The notes below the pieces were generated by a model. That model saw only the letters and a list, made by a program, of their open reading frames with translations. It was not told the DNA's origin and did no database searches. 64,000 nucleotides of DNA from Cystobacter fuscus (GTDB lineage Bacteria; Myxococcota; Myxococcia; Myxococcales; Myxococcaceae). Where the stretch lies: positions 6,200,001 to 6,264,000 of the forward strand of contig NZ_CP022098.1 of NCBI RefSeq assembly GCF_002305875.1. The letters run 5' to 3'. Of this stretch, positions 1 through 8,941 are shown piece by piece (the stretch's first letter is position 1; every line of letters begins with the position of its first letter). Made by a program: the position numbers and the translations under genes.

Positions 1-155
1 TGCTCAAGGAGTACCTGCGTCACCTGGGGCTGTCGCCCTTCGAGGAGGACTTCTACCTGCCAGAGGGCGCCCCCGCCTGGCTGGTGGAGAGGAAGGGGCC
101 GGTCCTTCCCTCCCACGCGGAGTTCTCCCTGGCCCAGGCCCGGGAGGAGTTCTGA
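1..155 (+). CDS. 3' end of an unidentified protein (partial)
   Basis: Open reading frame entering from the left edge and ending in TGA at 153-155; about 50 C-terminal residues are visible, ending SLAQAREEF. The tail is charged and aromatic-rich (HLGLSPFEEDFYLPEG). I do not recognise the family from this fragment. It is followed after 38 bases by the MpaB-family gene on the same strand, so the two may be co-transcribed. Confidence 0.55.
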   Translation, partial: LKEYLRHLGLSPFEEDFYLPEGAPAWLVERKGPVLPSHAEFSLAQAREEF

Positions 156-193
156 CGTGTTCGGATGGTAGGCTCGGGCCCGGACCCGTCCCC

Positions 194-1066
194 ATGCTCT
201 TCAAACGCACCATCCTCGATCAGATCCAACGGCTCGACCCCGAGAAGGATGATCACCGGATCCTCTTCCTGAGCTGGTACCACGACTTCGTCTGGGACAG
301 CCGCAAGGCGCTGGAGTTCGCCCTGTTCCGCACCTACGCCGTGCCGAGCATCGGCAAGCTGCTCGACTCCACGGGCGAGTTCACCCGCCGCACCCAGAAG
401 CGCTACGACGACACGGATCTGCTCATCGCCGAGTTCCTCGAGTCCGGCTACGACAGCGAGCGGGGCCGCCGCGCCATCCGGCGCATGAACCAGCTCCACC
501 ACCGCTTCGACATCTCCAACGACGACTACCTCTACGTCCTCTCCACCTTCGTCCTGGAGCCCATCCGGTGGATGGAGCGTTTCGGCTGGCGGCCCTACAC
601 GGACCACGAGCGGCTCGCCGGCTTCCACTTCTTCAAGCAGGTGGGGCGGCGGATGAACATCCGCGGCATCCCCGCCACTCTCGAGGAGCTCGAGCGCTTC
701 AACCTCCAGTACGAGCGCGAGCACTTCCGCTACACCGACGAGAGCCGCCGCGTGGGCGAGGCCACCCGCGACCTGTTCCTCGGCTGGTTCCTGCCCAAGT
801 CGTTGCACGGATATGGTGCTCCCGCGGTGCATGCGCTGATGGATCCCCCGCTCCTGCGGGCCTTCGGTTTCCCCGAACCCCCCTCCTGGCTGCGACAGAC
901 GGTGATGGGGGCCATGAAGACCCGCGCGCGGCTGCTGCGCCTCACGCCCGAGCGCAAGCGGCCCTTCCTCGCCACCCAGGCTCCCCATCCCACCTATCCC
1001 CACGGCTACCAGATCGAGCGGCTCGGGCCCGAGGGGGTTCCACCCCCGAGCGAGGAGAATCCATGA
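194..1066 (+). CDS. Oxygenase MpaB family (DUF2236) protein
   Basis: A 290-residue protein resembling the MpaB/Lcp (DUF2236) family, predicted haem-dependent oxygenases related to mycophenolic-acid MpaB and latex-clearing protein. Family-type landmarks by eye are the basic helix RTQKRYDDTDLLIAEFLESG (about 66-85) and the His pair in NQLHHRFDISNDDYLYVLS (about 99-117), where family members carry the conserved His; the mid-region LEPIRWMERFGWRPYTDHE also fits. No signal peptide is evident. The substrate cannot be told from sequence. The stop codon overlaps the ATG of the response regulator by 4 bases (ATGA), so the genes are probably translationally coupled, an unusual pairing of an oxygenase with a two-component system. 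Confidence 0.75.
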   Translation: MLFKRTILDQIQRLDPEKDDHRILFLSWYHDFVWDSRKALEFALFRTYAVPSIGKLLDSTGEFTRRTQKRYDDTDLLIAEFLESGYDSERGRRAIRRMNQLHHRFDISNDDYLYVLSTFVLEPIRWMERFGWRPYTDHERLAGFHFFKQVGRRMNIRGIPATLEELERFNLQYEREHFRYTDESRRVGEATRDLFLGWFLPKSLHGYGAPAVHALMDPPLLRAFGFPEPPSWLRQTVMGAMKTRARLLRLTPERKRPFLATQAPHPTYPHGYQIERLGPEGVPPPSEENP

Positions 1067-1758
1067 CGGAGCGCGCCTCCATCCTGGTGGTCGACGATGA
1101 TCCGCACCTGCGCGAGGTGGTGGGGTTCGCCCTCACGCAGGCGGGCTTCCACGTCGAGCAGGCCCGCGACGGCCGCGAGGGTCTGGAGTTCGTGCGCCGC
1201 TCGGTGCCCGCGCTCATCGTCCTGGACATCATGATGCCGGAGATGGACGGCCTGGAGATGTGCCGCGAGGTGCGCCGCTCCCACGACTGCCCCATCGTGT
1301 TCCTCTCCTCGCGCGATGACGAGGTGGACCGCATCCTCGGTCTCGAGCTGGGCGGCGACGACTACCTCACCAAGCCCTTCAGCCCCCGGGAGCTGGTGGC
1401 GCGGGTGAAGGCCGTGCTGCGGCGCTCCCGCGCCCTCGCGAGCCCTCCGCCTGCGGCCCCCTCGCCGGTCTTGCAGCGCGGCCCCCTGCGCCTGGACGTG
1501 GATCTGTGGCGCGCCTGGTGGAACGAGCACGAGGTGGTGCTCACCGTCACCGAGTTCCACCTGCTCGCCGCGCTCCTGCGCGCCCCCGGCAAGGCGTTCA
1601 CCCGCGACGAGCTGATGACCCGCGTCTACGAGGACGTGGTGGTGAGTGATCGGACCATCGACAGCCACGTACGGCACATCCGGCGCAAGTTCGCCGAGGC
1701 CGGGGGCGAGGTCATCCAGACGGTGCACGGCCTTGGCTATCGGCTCGCGATCCCCTGA
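1063..1758 (+). CDS. OmpR/PhoB-type response regulator
   Basis: A 231-residue two-domain response regulator. The receiver domain (1 to about 120) shows the acidic pocket DDD at 11-13, the phospho-acceptor Asp55 in IVLDIMMPEMDG, Ser82-Ser83 in the Thr/Ser position and Lys104 in YLTKPF. After an Ala/Pro linker, the winged-helix DNA-binding domain (about 140-231) ends with the typical DRTIDSHVRHIRRK recognition helix and VHGLGYRL wing. The start was chosen because ATG at 1063 overlaps the preceding stop by 4 bases and gives a standard N-terminus; upstream ATGs lie inside the oxygenase gene in another frame. Its partner is the histidine kinase that follows and overlaps it. Confidence 0.95.
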   Translation: MTERASILVVDDDPHLREVVGFALTQAGFHVEQARDGREGLEFVRRSVPALIVLDIMMPEMDGLEMCREVRRSHDCPIVFLSSRDDEVDRILGLELGGDDYLTKPFSPRELVARVKAVLRRSRALASPPPAAPSPVLQRGPLRLDVDLWRAWWNEHEVVLTVTEFHLLAALLRAPGKAFTRDELMTRVYEDVVVSDRTIDSHVRHIRRKFAEAGGEVIQTVHGLGYRLAIP

Positions 1759-3388
1759 CGGCGGGCGCTCCCGCCCGCGCCTGTGGCTGGTGTTCGCGGC
1801 GGTGGGCCTGGGGGCCTTCGTGCTCGCGCTGCTCGGCCTGCTGTTCGTGCGCATCTACGATGATCAGCTCATCCGCCAGACGGAGTCCGAGCTCATCACC
1901 CAGGGTGTCGTCGTCGCGGAGCTGTACCGCTCCCGGCTGCGCGAGCGCGTGGAGCCCGGCTACGGGTTGATGGCCTTGTCGCCCGGTCCGTCCGTGCCCA
2001 TCGCGGGCTCGTCGCTGCGGCCCATCTTTCCGTCCCTCCGGGCCTCGGACGAGGTGCTGCCCCCCGTGGAGGCACCCCCGCCCCGGTCCATCCTCCCCGC
2101 CGAGCCCCACGCCCGCGAGGCCGCCGAGCCCCTCTCCGCGCTGCTCCAGGAGGTGAACCGCTCCACCCTGGCGGGCATCCGCGTGGTGGACCTCCAGGGG
2201 GTGATCGTCGCCAGCTCCGCCTCGGAGTCGGACCTGGGCGCCACCCTCATCGGCCGGCAGGAGGTTCAAGAGGCCCTGCGGGGGGAGTACCGCGCGGTGT
2301 TGCGGATGCGCCTGTCCTTCACCGGTGACGCGCCCCTGGCATCCGCGAGCCGGGACAACGTCGTGCGGGTGTTGGTGGTGCTGCCCGTGCGGGAAGGGGA
2401 TCGGATCTGGGGCGCGGTGGTGCTCTCGCGCACGCCGATGACGCTCGTCAAGGCCGTCTACGCGGACCGCTGGAATCTCACCGCCATCGGGCTGGTGCTC
2501 CTGGGGGTGGTGACACTCATGTCCCTGGCCGGCGCGGCGCTGGTGGTCCGTCCCGTCCGGGCCCTCGTGCGGCAGACACGCGACATCGCCACCGGCGCTC
2601 CCGAGGGCTTCGCGCCCATCTCCCACCCGGTGGTGCGCGAGCTCGCCGAACTGTCCGAGTCCCTCGCGGGCATGGCCACCGCGCTCCGGGATCGCAACCA
2701 GTACATCCGCTCCTTCGCGGCCAACGTGTCGCACGAGTTCAAGACGCCGCTGGCCGCCATCCAGGGCGCGGTGGAGCTCTTGCGCGACAGCGCCGAGGGC
2801 ATGTCCGCCGCCCAGCGCGAGCGCTTCCTCTCCAACATCGACGCCGATGCCCGGCGCCTCACCCGGCTGGTGCAGCGGCTGCTGGAGCTCGCGCGCGCGG
2901 ACTCCCTCGTGGCCCGGCCCTCGCGCACGCAAGTCGCCCCCGTGCTCGAGGCGCTCGCCGCCCGGGGCCGGGCCGAGGGGCTCGCGGTGGAGGTGGGCCC
3001 CGTGCCTCCGGGAGTCGTCCTGGGTCTGCCCGCCGAGGTGCTGGAGGATCTCCTCTGGCAGCTCATCACCAACGCGGCCCAGCACGGAGGCGAGGGGGTG
3101 CGAGTGCGGCTGGAGGCGGAAGGCGGGCCCGAGGGGGGCCGGGTGGTGGTGCGCGACGACGGCCGGGGCATCTCCGAGGCCAACCGGGCACGCGTCTTCG
3201 ATGCCTTCTTCACGACGGCCCGGGAGCGGGGGGGCACGGGGCTCGGGCTGACCATCGCCCAGTCCATGTTGCGCGCCTTCGGGGCCCGGCTGGAGCTGCT
3301 TCCCGCGGAGGGCAAGGGAGCCGCTTTCGCCGTGGTGGAGGGCACTTCCTGGAATTCCGGAGCAACTTCTGGCGCGCTGATACGATAA
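1733..3388 (+). CDS. Membrane sensor histidine kinase
   Basis: Sensor kinase for the preceding regulator. Order: first membrane helix (LWLVFAAVGLGAFVLALLGL) at the N-terminus; an extracytoplasmic sensor region of roughly 200 residues rich in Pro/Ala; second helix NLTAIGLVLLGVVTLMSLAG; HAMP; HisKA with phospho-His in NVSHEFKTPLAAI (about residue 334); HATPase_c with N-box LITNAAQHGG, G1 box VRDDGRGISE and G2 GGTGLGLTIAQ. The start is uncertain: an in-frame ATG at 1646 lies deep inside the regulator gene, so I prefer TTG 1733; a GTG near the first helix (about 1790) is also possible. All choices overlap or abut the regulator, as expected for a coupled pair. The architecture recalls CreC, but the ligand is unknown. 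Confidence 0.88.
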   Translation: MAIGSRSPDGGRSRPRLWLVFAAVGLGAFVLALLGLLFVRIYDDQLIRQTESELITQGVVVAELYRSRLRERVEPGYGLMALSPGPSVPIAGSSLRPIFPSLRASDEVLPPVEAPPPRSILPAEPHAREAAEPLSALLQEVNRSTLAGIRVVDLQGVIVASSASESDLGATLIGRQEVQEALRGEYRAVLRMRLSFTGDAPLASASRDNVVRVLVVLPVREGDRIWGAVVLSRTPMTLVKAVYADRWNLTAIGLVLLGVVTLMSLAGAALVVRPVRALVRQTRDIATGAPEGFAPISHPVVRELAELSESLAGMATALRDRNQYIRSFAANVSHEFKTPLAAIQGAVELLRDSAEGMSAAQRERFLSNIDADARRLTRLVQRLLELARADSLVARPSRTQVAPVLEALAARGRAEGLAVEVGPVPPGVVLGLPAEVLEDLLWQLITNAAQHGGEGVRVRLEAEGGPEGGRVVVRDDGRGISEANRARVFDAFFTTARERGGTGLGLTIAQSMLRAFGARLELLPAEGKGAAFAVVEGTSWNSGATSGALIR

Positions 3389-3418
3389 GACAATGCCCTG
3401 GGCGGAGAGGGTGCACGC

Positions 3419-3637
3419 ATGAGTGTTCCAGGTATTCCAGTCGAGGTGCAGACGGGCTTCCTTCTCGAGACCCGTGCCGAGCGCGACATGCTCGCCCAGG
3501 CTCCGGCGGAGATGCGTCCGTTCCTGGAGGCCCAGATGAAGATGGCGATGGAGATGAAGATCTGCGATCTCCTCACCCGCCTGTTCAAGAGCGATCACGA
3601 GCAGGCAATGACGGTGATCAAGAACACCGGCGGCTGA
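3419..3637 (+). CDS. Small hypothetical protein, Met-rich helix
   Basis: A 72-residue protein (MSVPGIPVEVQTGFLLETR...). The middle contains an unusual Met-rich amphipathic helix, EAQMKMAMEMKICDLLTRLF. No signal peptide, Cys pairs or known domain. It starts 30 bases after the kinase stop on the same strand with a purine-rich GGAGAGG leader, so it may be the last gene of the two-component operon. Codon use (GC-rich third positions) supports a real gene. Function unknown. Confidence 0.6.
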   Translation: MSVPGIPVEVQTGFLLETRAERDMLAQAPAEMRPFLEAQMKMAMEMKICDLLTRLFKSDHEQAMTVIKNTGG

Positions 3638-3650
3638 CGCGGGCCCCCGG

Positions 3651-4135
3651 CTACGCCCCTGTCGCCTGCCGCCCGGCGTCCGGGGAACCAGCGAGCCGCC
3701 AGCGCACCCCCGCGAGCCCCGTCTCCTTCACGAGTCCCTCCACCAGGGGGCCATAGTTCTCCTCCACCCATTGATGGAAGTAGGCGTCGGGGGCCGCGAG
3801 CACCAGGTGCCCGTCCTCCACGTCCACCGCGCGCGCCTGGGCCAGCCACGTCAGCGCGTAACGCTTGCCGTTGTCCCGCAGCCACCCGAGGCACTCGTTC
3901 CACCGGCGCGCTCGGCTTCCTTCTGCCTCTTTTCGAGGACTTGCACGTAGCGATCGCACAGCGTGAGGCGGACCGAGTCCCCCTCCCGGACGAGGATCCG
4001 CGCGCGCAGCAACGCGTCCCAGAACGCGCCGGGAGTGCCCGTCCACCGGACCGCGCCTTCCAGGGCCTCGCACCACACCGCCTCGAGGCTCATGGGAAAG
4101 CCCACGTCGACCTGTACCCAGTCCAATCCGGCCAT
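3651..4135 (-). pseudogene. DnaA N-terminal-domain-like protein, frameshifted
   Basis: Two overlapping minus-strand frames together make one plausible protein. Frame 1 starts at ATG 4135 (MAGLDWVQVDVGFPMSLEAVW...) and stays protein-like to VLEKRQKEAERA. Frame 2 carries on as RWNECLGWLRDNGKRYALTWLAQ... to the stop at 3651. Inserting one base near 3903-3907 (making GCC CGG TGG) fuses them. The second half resembles the N-terminal domain I of DnaA (W..CL..L, then LVLAAPDAYFHQWVEENY), the protein-protein interaction domain of the replication initiator; no AAA+ or DNA-binding part follows, so this is an orphan domain protein. The break is either a sequencing deletion or a real frameshift. Confidence 0.6.
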
Positions 4136-4353
4136 GTCCTCGCCTCCCGTGGAACCGCCGCGCGTCCACCGCTCTGCCTCCGGGTGCACAGAGCTGATCC
4201 CCTGGCGGGGCACGCTCGGGGAGGACGCTGATCGCCGGGTGATCCACGTTCGCGATCTGAGGCGCCCCCGCCCGGTCGTCTACCCCCCGGGGTTTCTGGC
4301 CCTCCAGGATCAGCGGATCCGCGCGCTCCAAGTGTCGCCTGGTCTCGTGGGCG

Positions 4354-4377
4354 GTAGCGGGCGCGACAGCCCGCTAC
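4354..4377. promoter_or_regulatory. 9-bp perfect inverted repeat in the chemoreceptor leader
   Basis: GTAGCGGGC (4354-4362), six-base loop, GCCCGCTAC (4369-4377). It lies 28 bases upstream of the chemoreceptor ATG, just before its AGGAAGGGG ribosome site. It could be a leader hairpin or an operator; no run of T follows, so it is a poor terminator. Confidence 0.4.
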
Positions 4378-4405
4378 AGGTTGTCTCCTGTTAGGAAGGG
4401 GCCTC

Positions 4406-6064
4406 ATGAGCATTGGAAAGAAGATCGCCCTGGGCTTTGGCCTGTCGCTGCTGGTGCTGCTGATCGTGGCGCTGGTGGCGTTCCAGGGCGCCCGGCAGCT
4501 ACAGGAGACCACCGAGGGCCTGGTGGACAGCCGCGATCAGGGCCGCCGCATGACCATGGTCCTCTCGCTCATCGTGGACGCCGAGACGAGCCAGCGCGGC
4601 TTCGTCATCACCGGAGATCCGATCTACCTGGAGCCCTACCAGCGGGCCCTTCAGCGGCTGGACGAGGATCTCCTCCTCTTGCGCCGCGACCTGACTGGCT
4701 CTCCCGATCAACTGGCGCGCCTGGATCGGCTCGAGCCCATCATCCGCGAGCGGCTCGCCACCCTGGATCGCACGCGCCAGTTGCGCGAACAGTCCGGAGG
4801 CATGGATGCCGTGGCGCGGGCCGTCCGCGAGAGCTCGGGCCGGGGCCGGCAGTTGATGGACGAGGTGCGCCGGGGACTCGGTGAGATGTTGAAGTTCGAG
4901 GATCTGCGCTGGTCGGAGTTCGAGAGCCAGGCCCGGGAGAGCGCCTGGCGCAGCATCTGGGTGCTGGCCTCGGGCACGTTGCTGGGCCTGCTCATCGTGG
5001 GCCTGGGCAGTTGGATCATCACCCGGAGCATCACCGGCCCGCTGGACAAGCTGGTGAAGGGCACCGTGCAGCTGGGCCGTGGCGACCTCGAGCACCGCAT
5101 CGAGGTGAACAACAGCGACGAGACCGGAGAGCTGGCGCGCGCCTTCAATGACATGGCCGAGCGCCGCAAGGCCGCCGAGGCCCAGCTCGCCGAGCAGGCC
5201 CGGCAGCGCGAGCACACCCTGCGGACGGTGGCCGAGTTCGTCAACCAGCTCGCGGCCACCACGTCGCAGGTCCTGGTGAGCACCACGCAGCAGGTGGCCA
5301 GCTCCCAGGAGCAGGGCAGCGCGGTGGCCGAGACGGTGAGCACCGTCGAGGAGATCGCCCAGACGTCCGAGGAGGCGGCGGGACGCGCGCGGGGGGTGAG
5401 CGAGTCGGCGCGCCATGCGGAGGAGGTGGGCCGCAACGGTCGGCGCATGGTGGAGGACGCGGTGGTGGCCATGTCCACCGTGCGCGAGCAGGTGGAGTCC
5501 ATCGCCTCGCGCATCCTCTCCCTGGCCGAGCAGGCCCAGGCCATCGGCGACATCATCACCACCGTCAACGAGATCTCCGAGCAGACGCACATGCTCGCCC
5601 TCAACGCCTCCATCGAGGCCAGCCGCGCGGGTGAACACGGCCGGGGCTTCGCCGTGGTGGCCGCCGAGGTGAAGGCGCTCGCGGACCAGTCCAAGAAGTC
5701 CACCACCCAGGTGCGGCAGATTCTGGGGCAGATCCAGAAGGCCACCCAGGGCGCGGTGATGACCACGGAGGAGGGCACCAAGAGCGTGACCGCCGCCACG
5801 CGCGTGGTGTCGCAGGCGGGCAGCACCATCCAGACGCTGGGCGATCTGCTCGGCCAGGCGTCGCTCACCGCGGCGCAGATCTCCGCTTCCGCCGCCCAGC
5901 AGGCCACCGGCATCGGGCAGATCCGCCAGGCCATGCGCGACGTGAGTCAGGCCACCCAGCAGATGCTCAGCAGCACCCGGCAGACCGAGCACGCCATGCA
6001 GGACCTCAACGCCATGGGCCAGAAGCTCAAGGGTCTGCTGGTCGAGTACGAGCGCGCCGCGTGA
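4406..6064 (+). CDS. Methyl-accepting chemotaxis protein with CHASE3-like sensor
   Basis: A 552-residue chemoreceptor. TM1 at about 8-28; an all-helical periplasmic domain of about 155 residues with CHASE3 character ([21 protein letters not shown], then repeated heptads); TM2 at about 188-208 ([19 protein letters not shown]); HAMP ([21 protein letters not shown]); cytoplasmic signalling coiled coil with the conserved hairpin tip [21 protein letters not shown] and [15 protein letters not shown]. It would signal to CheA/CheW; no che genes are in the window. RBS AGGAAGGGG lies 4-12 bases upstream of ATG. There is no C-terminal CheR-tether pentapeptide; it ends LLVEYERAA. Confidence 0.95.
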   Translation: MSIGKKIALGFGLSLLVLLIVALVAFQGARQLQETTEGLVDSRDQGRRMTMVLSLIVDAETSQRGFVITGDPIYLEPYQRALQRLDEDLLLLRRDLTGSPDQLARLDRLEPIIRERLATLDRTRQLREQSGGMDAVARAVRESSGRGRQLMDEVRRGLGEMLKFEDLRWSEFESQARESAWRSIWVLASGTLLGLLIVGLGSWIITRSITGPLDKLVKGTVQLGRGDLEHRIEVNNSDETGELARAFNDMAERRKAAEAQLAEQARQREHTLRTVAEFVNQLAATTSQVLVSTTQQVASSQEQGSAVAETVSTVEEIAQTSEEAAGRARGVSESARHAEEVGRNGRRMVEDAVVAMSTVREQVESIASRILSLAEQAQAIGDIITTVNEISEQTHMLALNASIEASRAGEHGRGFAVVAAEVKALADQSKKSTTQVRQILGQIQKATQGAVMTTEEGTKSVTAATRVVSQAGSTIQTLGDLLGQASLTAAQISASAAQQATGIGQIRQAMRDVSQATQQMLSSTRQTEHAMQDLNAMGQKLKGLLVEYERAA

Positions 6065-6073
6065 GCGGGGCTC

Positions 6074-7216
6074 TCACAGCGCCGCGCAGTCCTTCCAGGT
6101 GAGGCCCGTGTCCCGGGCGAAGTCCAGCAGCCGGGGCACCGCCTCGTGCACCTTGTCGTGCACGTCGTGGAAGAGGACGATGCCGCGCCGCCACAACAGC
6201 ATCAGGGTGACGACCCGGTCCGTGGTGGGCCCGGGCGCGACGGTGGCGTTCCAGTCCTGGGAGTCGATGTTCCAGAGCATCACCTCGCCGCCCTGGCCCG
6301 ACAACCACCGGGTCAACTCCGGCGAGCGCTGCCCATAGGGCGGCCGGAAGAGGACCTTGCGGGTGCCCGCCAGACCCAGGGTGGAAATGCGCTCGCGCGA
6401 GCCCTCCACCGACTCCTTCCACGTGGCCAGCTTCTGGTGCGACACGTGCCGCTGCCCGTGGGAGCCGACGCACTGCCCCTGGTACAGCGCCTGGAGTGAC
6501 GCCGCGCTCGTCCTGCCCAGGCGCGTCTCGAGCGCGTCGCCGAGCACGAAGAAGACGCCCCTGGCCTCCCGCGCGTTGAGCAGCGCCACCAGGCGGTCCG
6601 TGCCCTTGCCCGCGGGCGTGGGGCCATCGTCGAAGGTCAGCAGGAACTGCCGGTCCGGCCAGTCCGAGCCGGTGACTTCTCCGGACCCGAGCGGGAGGAT
6701 CTCACTGGTCGGGGAGGGGAACAGGGCCGCCAGCCGCAGCTGCTCTTTCACATAGAGGGTGTAGAAGCGCGAGTCCATCGCCAGCCAGGCTCGATACTCG
6801 GGGCCGAGGCCCGCCACGAACGCGCCGCCCAGCCGCACGACGTTCTCCGCGGTGGGCTCCTCCACGCCACAGCCCGGCTCGGAGGGAGTGCCACAGGCCG
6901 CCCGGGCCGCGCGCAGGTTGCGCGCCACGGTGTCCTTCACGCCCTCGAGCCAGCGACGCACCGACTCGTCATGCACCTGCTTGACGCCGAGCAGCGCCGG
7001 AAACCCTTCCGCGCGGGCCTCCAGCTCACCGAGCACCTGGGCGAACACGAGGTTCTCCGCGCGCGAGGCGAGATCGAAGTCCTGGGAGGAGCGCAGCGGC
7101 CGGGGCCAGAGGGAGCGATCCGCGACCGCGACCTCCTTGGGACCCGCGGCCCGGGAGGAGGCACCGGACAGCAGCACGAGGAGAGGGAGGGCGAGGGACA
7201 GGGAGCGGAAGTTCAT
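6074..7216 (-). CDS. Secreted polysaccharide deacetylase (NodB fold)
   Basis: A 380-residue exported protein: signal peptide MNFRSLSLALPLLVLLSGASSRAAG, a poorly conserved N-terminal region of about 170 residues, then a NodB/carbohydrate esterase 4 domain. CE4 motifs are visible: TFDDGPTP (motif 1, catalytic and metal Asp), SHGQRHVSH (motif 2, His metal ligands), RPPYGQRSPE (motif 3), LWNIDSQDW (motif 4) and VLFHDVHD (motif 5). It would remove acetyl groups from cell-wall or extracellular N-acetylated glycans. The longer frame to 7444 runs into the TPR gene, so the signal-peptide Met at 7216 is the start. Downstream of the TPR gene by 17 bases, likely the same transcript. Confidence 0.88.
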   Translation of the reverse strand: MNFRSLSLALPLLVLLSGASSRAAGPKEVAVADRSLWPRPLRSSQDFDLASRAENLVFAQVLGELEARAEGFPALLGVKQVHDESVRRWLEGVKDTVARNLRAARAACGTPSEPGCGVEEPTAENVVRLGGAFVAGLGPEYRAWLAMDSRFYTLYVKEQLRLAALFPSPTSEILPLGSGEVTGSDWPDRQFLLTFDDGPTPAGKGTDRLVALLNAREARGVFFVLGDALETRLGRTSAASLQALYQGQCVGSHGQRHVSHQKLATWKESVEGSRERISTLGLAGTRKVLFRPPYGQRSPELTRWLSGQGGEVMLWNIDSQDWNATVAPGPTTDRVVTLMLLWRRGIVLFHDVHDKVHEAVPRLLDFARDTGLTWKDCAAL

Positions 7217-7233
7217 GGGTGGGGAGTCCGGGG

Positions 7234-7737
7234 TCAGTTCTGGCCGAGCTTCTGCTTCATCTTCTCGATGCCACCGCGGTAGGCGGGATGATCCTTGTGG
7301 CCGAGCGCGGACTGGTAGCTGTCGAGCGCCTCGGCCCACAGGCCATCGTTCTCGTAGACGCGGGCGATGTTGAAATAGGAGCTGGCCTTCACCGTGTCGG
7401 TGTTGGGCCCGGAGGCCAGGGCAATGGCCTTGCGGTTGGCCCACAGGGCCTCGGCGTTACGGTTGAGCTTCTGGTACGCGAGCCCGAGGTTGCTGTACGC
7501 CTGCCCGTGCTCGGGGTTGTTGGCGATGGCCTCCAGGTAGAGCGACACCGCCTCGTCCAGCTTCTTCGCGTGGTAGGCGGCCTCGCCCTTCTTGTTGAGC
7601 GTGTCGGCGAGCGAGAGCTGCGCGCTCGTCACGGTCGGCGCGGACTTGAGCTCCTCTCCGCGCAGGCGCCGGAGGAAGTCGCCCACCTTCTCACCGGTCT
7701 TGGGAGGAGGGCATGAGGCGTGGTCCCCGGTCCGCAT
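7234..7737 (-). CDS. TPR-repeat protein
   Basis: A 167-residue protein with at least three tetratricopeptide repeats: LNKKGEAAYHAKKLDEAVSLYLEAIANNPEH, AYSNLGLAYQKLNRNAEALWANRKAIA and SSYFNIARVYENDGLWAEALDSYQSAL, each with the W/L-G-Y-A-P pattern. A scaffold role is likely. The N-terminus (MRTGDHASCPPPKTGEK) is odd: the Cys could belong to a lipoprotein whose signal peptide lies upstream in another frame, so the start is uncertain. It lies between the exported protein gene (34 bases upstream) and the deacetylase gene. Confidence 0.75.
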   Translation of the reverse strand: MRTGDHASCPPPKTGEKVGDFLRRLRGEELKSAPTVTSAQLSLADTLNKKGEAAYHAKKLDEAVSLYLEAIANNPEHGQAYSNLGLAYQKLNRNAEALWANRKAIALASGPNTDTVKASSYFNIARVYENDGLWAEALDSYQSALGHKDHPAYRGGIEKMKQKLGQN

Positions 7738-7771
7738 CCTCGTGTCCGGGGAGCCTCACGGGCCCACGGCC

Positions 7772-8938
7772 TCAGCGGAAGTAGCTCTGGGAGATGTCCA
7801 CCGAGTAGCCCAATTCCAGCGTGGGCGCCGAGGCCGCCACGAGGTACTGGCGGAAGTGGAGCACCTTGCCGGGCAGGGACGTCGACGTGTCCGGAGCGTC
7901 CTCGGCCTTCGCCTCGTCGGGCTCCATGCTGCCGCCCTCGCGCCGGTAGTTGAAGACGGCGGGGAAGTGCGCCCGCGCCTGGAGCGTCGCCACCGGCCAG
8001 GACACCCGGGGCAGCGCCAGCTTCAACCGGCCGGACAGGTGGAAGACGCCCAGATCCCGCGTCAGCACCACCTCCATCGTGGCCTCCGTCTCGCCCACCC
8101 GTGTCGGAGCCACCTTCACGAGCAACCGGCCCTCCTTCTCCTCGGGCACGAGCGGCGCGGAGTCGAGCAACACCCGCTCGAGGTGGTGGCCCTCGGGCAG
8201 CGTCAGCTCCAGGGGTTGCTCACGATCCAGCCGCAGTGCGTAGCGCACCCGCAGACTGGCCTTGCCCTCGAGCGTGGACACCCAGGTGGCGTGGGCCTCG
8301 GGGATGCTCGGCTCCAGTGGAGGACGGATCACCTGGCGCGCCACCTTCGGCGCCACGGTGGTGCGCCAGCCCACCCGCAGCACGCCCTGGCGGGGATACA
8401 CCTCCACCTCCTCGCTCGAGGCGAGCGCCGGCTCCGTCAGGGTGAAGGCCGTGGCATCCGCCTCCAACCGCAGCGGCACTGGCGTGACGTGGGGGCCGAA
8501 GCGCAGTTGAGCCTGACGCTCCGGGCCCGCCGCCGTGGGCCGCAGGGTGAAGCTCACGTCGAAGACATGGCGGCCGGACCGCCGCGTCACCAACGTCAGG
8601 TGCTCGTCCAGGGCCGCCACGGTGGCGCCCTCCAGAGAGGGCAGCGCGGTCAGGTACGTGTCCGCGTCGAGCCGCAGCAGCTTCACCTGCGTCCAGCTTT
8701 CATCGGCGAGTACCTCCACCTCGAAGTGCGCCTCTACCAGCATGGCCTCCGCGGTGAGACGTCCCTTGAGCTGACTCTTCACCACCAGGGCGCGCGCGGG
8801 AGGCTCGGGGGGCGCGGCTTCGTGCTCCTTCTGCCCGTAGAGCTTGATCAACTCCGGAAGGGGCACCGTCGCCGAGCCCGAGGGCGGAGCATCCGTCGTG
8901 GTCAACAACAACCCGAGTACGAGAGCAGGCATCCACAT
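7772..8938 (-). CDS. Exported beta-rich protein of unknown function
   Basis: A 388-residue protein with a signal peptide (MWMPALVLGLLLTTTDAPPSGSA). The mature part is built of alternating beta strands with repeated charged loops (LVVKSQLKGRLTAEAMLVEA, RVRYALRLDREQPLELTLP) and no catalytic motif I can name. It starts 3 bases after the stop of the CreD-like membrane protein, so the two are almost certainly translated from one message. The membrane partner also has a large beta-rich periplasmic domain, so a shared envelope complex is a reasonable inference. Confidence 0.72.
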   Translation of the reverse strand: MWMPALVLGLLLTTTDAPPSGSATVPLPELIKLYGQKEHEAAPPEPPARALVVKSQLKGRLTAEAMLVEAHFEVEVLADESWTQVKLLRLDADTYLTALPSLEGATVAALDEHLTLVTRRSGRHVFDVSFTLRPTAAGPERQAQLRFGPHVTPVPLRLEADATAFTLTEPALASSEEVEVYPRQGVLRVGWRTTVAPKVARQVIRPPLEPSIPEAHATWVSTLEGKASLRVRYALRLDREQPLELTLPEGHHLERVLLDSAPLVPEEKEGRLLVKVAPTRVGETEATMEVVLTRDLGVFHLSGRLKLALPRVSWPVATLQARAHFPAVFNYRREGGSMEPDEAKAEDAPDTSTSLPGKVLHFRQYLVAASAPTLELGYSVDISQSYFR

Positions 8939-8941
8939 GGG

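Noticed and set aside
4354-4377. Riboswitch upstream of the chemoreceptor
   Set aside because: A single short hairpin with no conserved aptamer-like core; recorded only as an inverted repeat.
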